Positions 42,344-44,806 of a DNA stretch of 44,806 nt are shown here, piece by piece. The notes beneath the pieces were generated by a model. That model was not told where the DNA came from, did no database searches, and saw only the letters and a program-made list of their open reading frames with translations. The translations under genes were made by a program, and so were the position numbers. The stretch's first letter is position 1. The number at the start of each line of letters is the position of its first letter. The stretch comes from CAZKBP01 sp964551015 (GTDB lineage: Bacteria; Bacteroidota; Bacteroidia; Cytophagales; Microscillaceae), in NCBI GenBank assembly GCA_964551015.1, contig CAZKBP010000040.1:1-44806 (forward strand), given 5' to 3'.

Positions 42344-42943
42344 CTACTTGGCCGGGCTACACCAAGGATTGTTTTTGATCCGAAAACGCCAAGGGAGCAA
42401 GGCATCTTCTCCGGCATAATCAATCCCTACTCGGGGGCTGGCAATGATCTGGTCTGCTGAAACCAAAAACTGGTCATCCTCGATCCAAATGCGATCTCCT
42501 TGCAAATCAGTACCATAGAAGCTCGTCTGGATTCCCATCGCTTGGGTCAAACGACCGGGGCCGGCTGTTAGTTGATGATTGGCCTTTTCTAGCTTGCGTC
42601 TTTGTTGCATCGTCTCGATGCCTTCCAGAGGTTCTACCGCACGCACCAAAACCGCATCGGCTCTTTCGGCCACATTGGTTACGATATTAAAGAGCGCGTG
42701 CATTCCATACACCAGATAGACATAAGCCACTCCTCCTTCGTGAAACATGATCTCGGTTCGTTGGGTGCGGCGTTGCAAGTGAGCATGACAAGCCTTGTCA
42801 TTTTCGCCAGCATAAGCCTCGGTTTCTACAATTCGACCCGCGCAAAGCCGATCTTCTATATTCGTGTATAAAATTTTCCCTAGTAAATCTCGGCTGATTT
42901 GTACCACATCGGGCCGGGTGTAGAAGGCGGTGCTAAGTTTCAT
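42344..42943 (-). CDS. 3-methyladenine DNA glycosylase (Mpg/AAG family)
   Basis: The 199-residue protein matches Mpg-type 3-methyladenine DNA glycosylases of normal length. Seen are GRIVETEAYAGENDKACHA (catalytic Glu42 in TEAY), RTQRTEIMFHEGGVAYVYLV, YGMHALFNIVT, LTAGPGRLTQAMGI and the final PWRFRI. The enzyme cuts alkylated or deaminated purines from DNA by activating a water with the Glu. It is an ordinary cytoplasmic repair enzyme. It reads leftwards as a single gene, convergent with the methyltransferase, and its upstream gap of 248 bp faces the DUF6913-like gene. Confidence 0.95.
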   Translation of the reverse strand: MKLSTAFYTRPDVVQISRDLLGKILYTNIEDRLCAGRIVETEAYAGENDKACHAHLQRRTQRTEIMFHEGGVAYVYLVYGMHALFNIVTNVAERADAVLVRAVEPLEGIETMQQRRKLEKANHQLTAGPGRLTQAMGIQTSFYGTDLQGDRIWIEDDQFLVSADQIIASPRVGIDYAGEDALLPWRFRIKNNPWCSPAK

Positions 42944-43074
42944 ATCGTTTAGTCGTTGGTTGTAATTTAAGCGTTATTGTTTTTCTATGTAAGAATGTCC
43001 AGAGAATCCTGTTGCCTAAGCACGAAATGATAACTGCTACGTTGGATTGTACAAAAAGTTGTTATATTGCGCAT

Positions 43075-43082
43075 TATTTTTG
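43075..43082 (+). promoter_or_regulatory. Possible -7 box for the DUF6913-dapA unit
   Basis: TATTTTTG matches TAnnTTTG 110 bp before the start at 43192. The TTG at 43059-43061 is 13 bp upstream and that at 43047-43049 is 25 bp upstream, both outside the usual spacing. Confidence 0.25.
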
Positions 43083-43191
43083 TCATAAATAATCACTCGA
43101 TAATTACTGAGTGAAAATTAGTTTGCAAATGGCTAATTATGAGTACTTTAACTAAAAGCTGAGAGTTGAACACTGAAGGCTACCCAAATTT

Positions 43192-43716
43192 ATGAGAATA
43201 TTAAATGATTTTATGGTTCGGTTGCGAAATCGTTTCGAGACCCAAGCCGTAGAAGCTCCCCGAGGAACTTCTGATTACACACAAGCTAAAAACATTGGTA
43301 TTTTATTTCATCTAAAAGACGAAGCCAAACTTCCTGAACTGCGAAACTTGGTAGAACGCCTAGAAAATGACGGCAAAAAAGTAAGCTTGCTGACCTTCCA
43401 AGAAAAGGCACCCGACGGCTCCCCCCTGCCCACTCGCCGCGTGATGACTCGTGAAGACATTTCGCCCTGGGGGAAAGTTCGCTCGGAAGAAGCCCAAAAA
43501 TTTGCAAATAGTCGTTTTGATTTTTTATATTGTATTAATGTGGATTCTTTTCCCGTTTTTGATCATATCTTGATGCAAAGCCAAGCCAAATGCCGAATCG
43601 GTAAGTTTTTTAAAAATAGAGAAGCTTGTTTGGATTTGATGATTGATCTCAAAGAAAGCCGAGAAGAAAGCCAATTGATCGAGAAAATACTAGACTACAG
43701 TAAAACTTTAACCTAA
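43192..43716 (+). CDS. DUF6913-like hypothetical protein
   Basis: The 174-residue protein looks soluble and alpha/beta. It has NIGILFHLKDEAKLPELRNL followed by ENDGKKVSLLTFQEK, then FDFLYCINVDSFPVFDHILM and AKCRIGKFF, which is the pattern of DUF6913 proteins in Bacteroidota. Those genes are commonly next to dapA, and here dapA starts 4 bp after the stop, so the two are translationally linked. The function is unknown. Since dapA is a lysine and cell-wall gene, a role in diaminopimelate metabolism or cell envelope growth is possible, but this comes only from position. Confidence 0.75.
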   Translation: MRILNDFMVRLRNRFETQAVEAPRGTSDYTQAKNIGILFHLKDEAKLPELRNLVERLENDGKKVSLLTFQEKAPDGSPLPTRRVMTREDISPWGKVRSEEAQKFANSRFDFLYCINVDSFPVFDHILMQSQAKCRIGKFFKNREACLDLMIDLKESREESQLIEKILDYSKTLT

Positions 43717-43720
43717 AGAT

Positions 43721-44620
43721 ATGATGAAGCAACCCAGATTTGGCGGTGTAGGCGTGGCCTTGGTAACGCCTTTCCACGCAAACCACGAGATAGATTTTGA
43801 AGGACTGGAACGCTTACTGGTTCATACTTACGCGAACGGTGAAGGAGTAGACTATTGGGTCGTACAGGGAACCACGGGCGAATCGGCTACCCTCCAAGCC
43901 CAAGAGAAAAAGCAGGTACTAGATTTTGTCAAAAACCATAATCCTGCTCAGTTACCCATTGTCTATGGCATTGGCGGTAACAATACTCGAGCTATTCTAG
44001 ATGCCATTCAACAGAGCGACCTAGACGGAGTGGATGCCTTGCTTTCTGTAAGCCCTTATTACAACAAACCCTCTCAAAAAGGGCTAATTGAGCATTACAC
44101 ACGAATCGCCGATGCCTCTCCCTGCCCAGTGATTTTATACAATGTGCCCGGCAGAACTTCTTCTAACGTACAAGCTAGTACCACTTTGGAGCTAGCCCAA
44201 CATCCCAATATCATCGCTATGAAAGAGGCCTCTGGCGATCTGGTACAGTGCATGCACATCAGCAAAGACCGCCCGGATGATTTTCTTTTGCTTTCGGGAG
44301 AAGACCTGATGACCATTCCCATGATCTCGGTAGGAGGGAACGGGGTAATTTCAGTGATGGCCAATGCTTTCCCTGAGATTTTTGCCCAAATGACCAAGGC
44401 GGCTTTGCAAGGAGATTTTCAGACGGCTCAGCTAAACCTTAATAAATTACTGGAAGTCAATCCTTTAATGTACGAAGAAAGCAATCCCGTGGGCGTGAAA
44501 TATGCGCTGTCTCTGTTGGGCGTATGCCAACCTCACGTACGCTTACCGCTCGTTTCTGCCTCGGTAGCTCTCCAGGAAAAGATCAAAGTAAAAATGCCCG
44601 TAGAAGTGGCTACCCATTGA
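43721..44620 (+). CDS. dapA: 4-hydroxy-tetrahydrodipicolinate synthase
   Basis: This 299-residue enzyme has the usual motifs in order: GVGVALVTPF, GTTGESATL (pyruvate-site threonines), YYNKPSQKG, LYNVPGRT with Tyr140, and MKEASGD with the Schiff-base Lys168. It condenses pyruvate with aspartate semialdehyde to start the diaminopimelate and lysine pathway in the cytoplasm. Length and motif order match typical bacterial DapA. Two ATGs stand side by side at 43721 and 43724; I used the first. It overlaps nothing but starts 4 bp after the DUF6913-like gene and ends before a clear terminator. Confidence 0.96.
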   Translation: MMKQPRFGGVGVALVTPFHANHEIDFEGLERLLVHTYANGEGVDYWVVQGTTGESATLQAQEKKQVLDFVKNHNPAQLPIVYGIGGNNTRAILDAIQQSDLDGVDALLSVSPYYNKPSQKGLIEHYTRIADASPCPVILYNVPGRTSSNVQASTTLELAQHPNIIAMKEASGDLVQCMHISKDRPDDFLLLSGEDLMTIPMISVGGNGVISVMANAFPEIFAQMTKAALQGDFQTAQLNLNKLLEVNPLMYEESNPVGVKYALSLLGVCQPHVRLPLVSASVALQEKIKVKMPVEVATH

Positions 44621-44697
44621 GTAACCCCGAAACTCCAGTTTCTACAGACTTGTCTATCTGGAATTAGGATTTTGATCAGAATGAAGGCTTTCCTAGG

Positions 44698-44731
44698 GTT
44701 CACACATAGCCAGAGATATGTGTGAACTTTT
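44698..44731 (+). terminator. Intrinsic terminator after dapA
   Basis: GTTCACACATA (44698-44708) pairs perfectly with TATGTGTGAAC (44717-44727) around an 8-nt loop, followed by TTTT. It stands about 78 bp after the dapA stop. Confidence 0.85.
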
Positions 44732-44783
44732 CCTATTAATCTTGTTTTCCAAAAAAATTGAAGACAAAAATCTTACTCATCCT

Positions 44784-44806
44784 ATGCTAAAAAAAATCTT
44801 AAAAAC
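44784..44806 (+). CDS. Start of an unidentified gene (partial, right edge)
   Basis: ATG at 44784 opens MLKKILK, a basic start typical of an exported protein. It is just past the dapA terminator. Only seven codons are visible, so it is a guess. Confidence 0.35.

Noticed and set aside
1..44806. tRNA, rRNA, CRISPR, prophage, toxin-antitoxin or defence loci
   Set aside because: I looked for cloverleaf-like T-loop motifs, regularly spaced repeats, integrases, nucleases and paired small genes and saw none that could be supported.

Overview
The window reads as chromosomal DNA of a Bacteroidota bacterium, most likely of the order Cytophagales. The signs are a type IX secretion C-terminal sorting domain, a small TonB-dependent receptor with a carboxypeptidase-regulatory-like N-terminus, LytS/LytTR regulators, a 7TMR-DISM/SpoIIE phosphatase, DUF3109 and a DUF6913-like gene beside dapA. 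Starts lack clear Shine-Dalgarno sequences, and a few upstream regions carry TAnnTTTG -7 boxes. No rRNA, tRNA, CRISPR array, transposase or phage gene was seen. The assignment rests on protein families and no species is named.

Layout. 1-394: partial TonB on the minus strand. 761-3814: cupin, secreted hypothetical, class II aldolase and SDR oxidoreductase on the plus strand. 4178-9660: a minus-strand series of TPR protein, TonB-dependent receptor, DUF2306 membrane protein, LytS-type kinase and LytTR regulator, interrupted by a 160-bp palindromic element. 10233-12800: a small PepSY-like periplasmic protein and a T9SS-exported HELGH protease-like protein. 13247-13837: DUF3109 protein. 14136-16616: a chloroplast-glutamyl-endopeptidase-like S9 peptidase broken by one in-frame TAA. 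16871-22553: lipid genes (two divergent acyltransferases, TetR regulator, long-chain acyl-CoA ligase) with a metallophosphoesterase among them. 22950-29144: QueD/PTPS, 7TMR-SpoIIE phosphatase, Tat-type TRAP binding protein, TPR protein and acetyl-xylan-esterase-like hydrolase. 29266-37686: VWA lipoprotein, diverging from a 1950-residue CheB-CheR-multi-PAS histidine kinase that is followed by a single-domain receiver. 37885-40569: IorB/IorA-type molybdenum hydroxylase. 40841-42335: UbiA-like membrane protein overlapping a methyltransferase. 42344-44620: 3-methyladenine DNA glycosylase, DUF6913-like gene and dapA. The start of another gene is at the right edge.

Most genes are ordinary Cytophagales genes. 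The least expected content is non-coding. Two 160-bp palindromic elements (6589-6748 and 16640-16799) align end to end without gaps at about 62% identity (hand count), with conserved blocks at identical offsets; one is flanked by TTA on both sides. They look like a MITE-type non-autonomous transposon family. A separate 65-bp sequence containing a terminator hairpin occurs twice with no differences (3869-3933 and 9832-9896). The broken peptidase and the receptor/two-component series are the other main points. I did not find a convincing novel defence or biosynthetic system.
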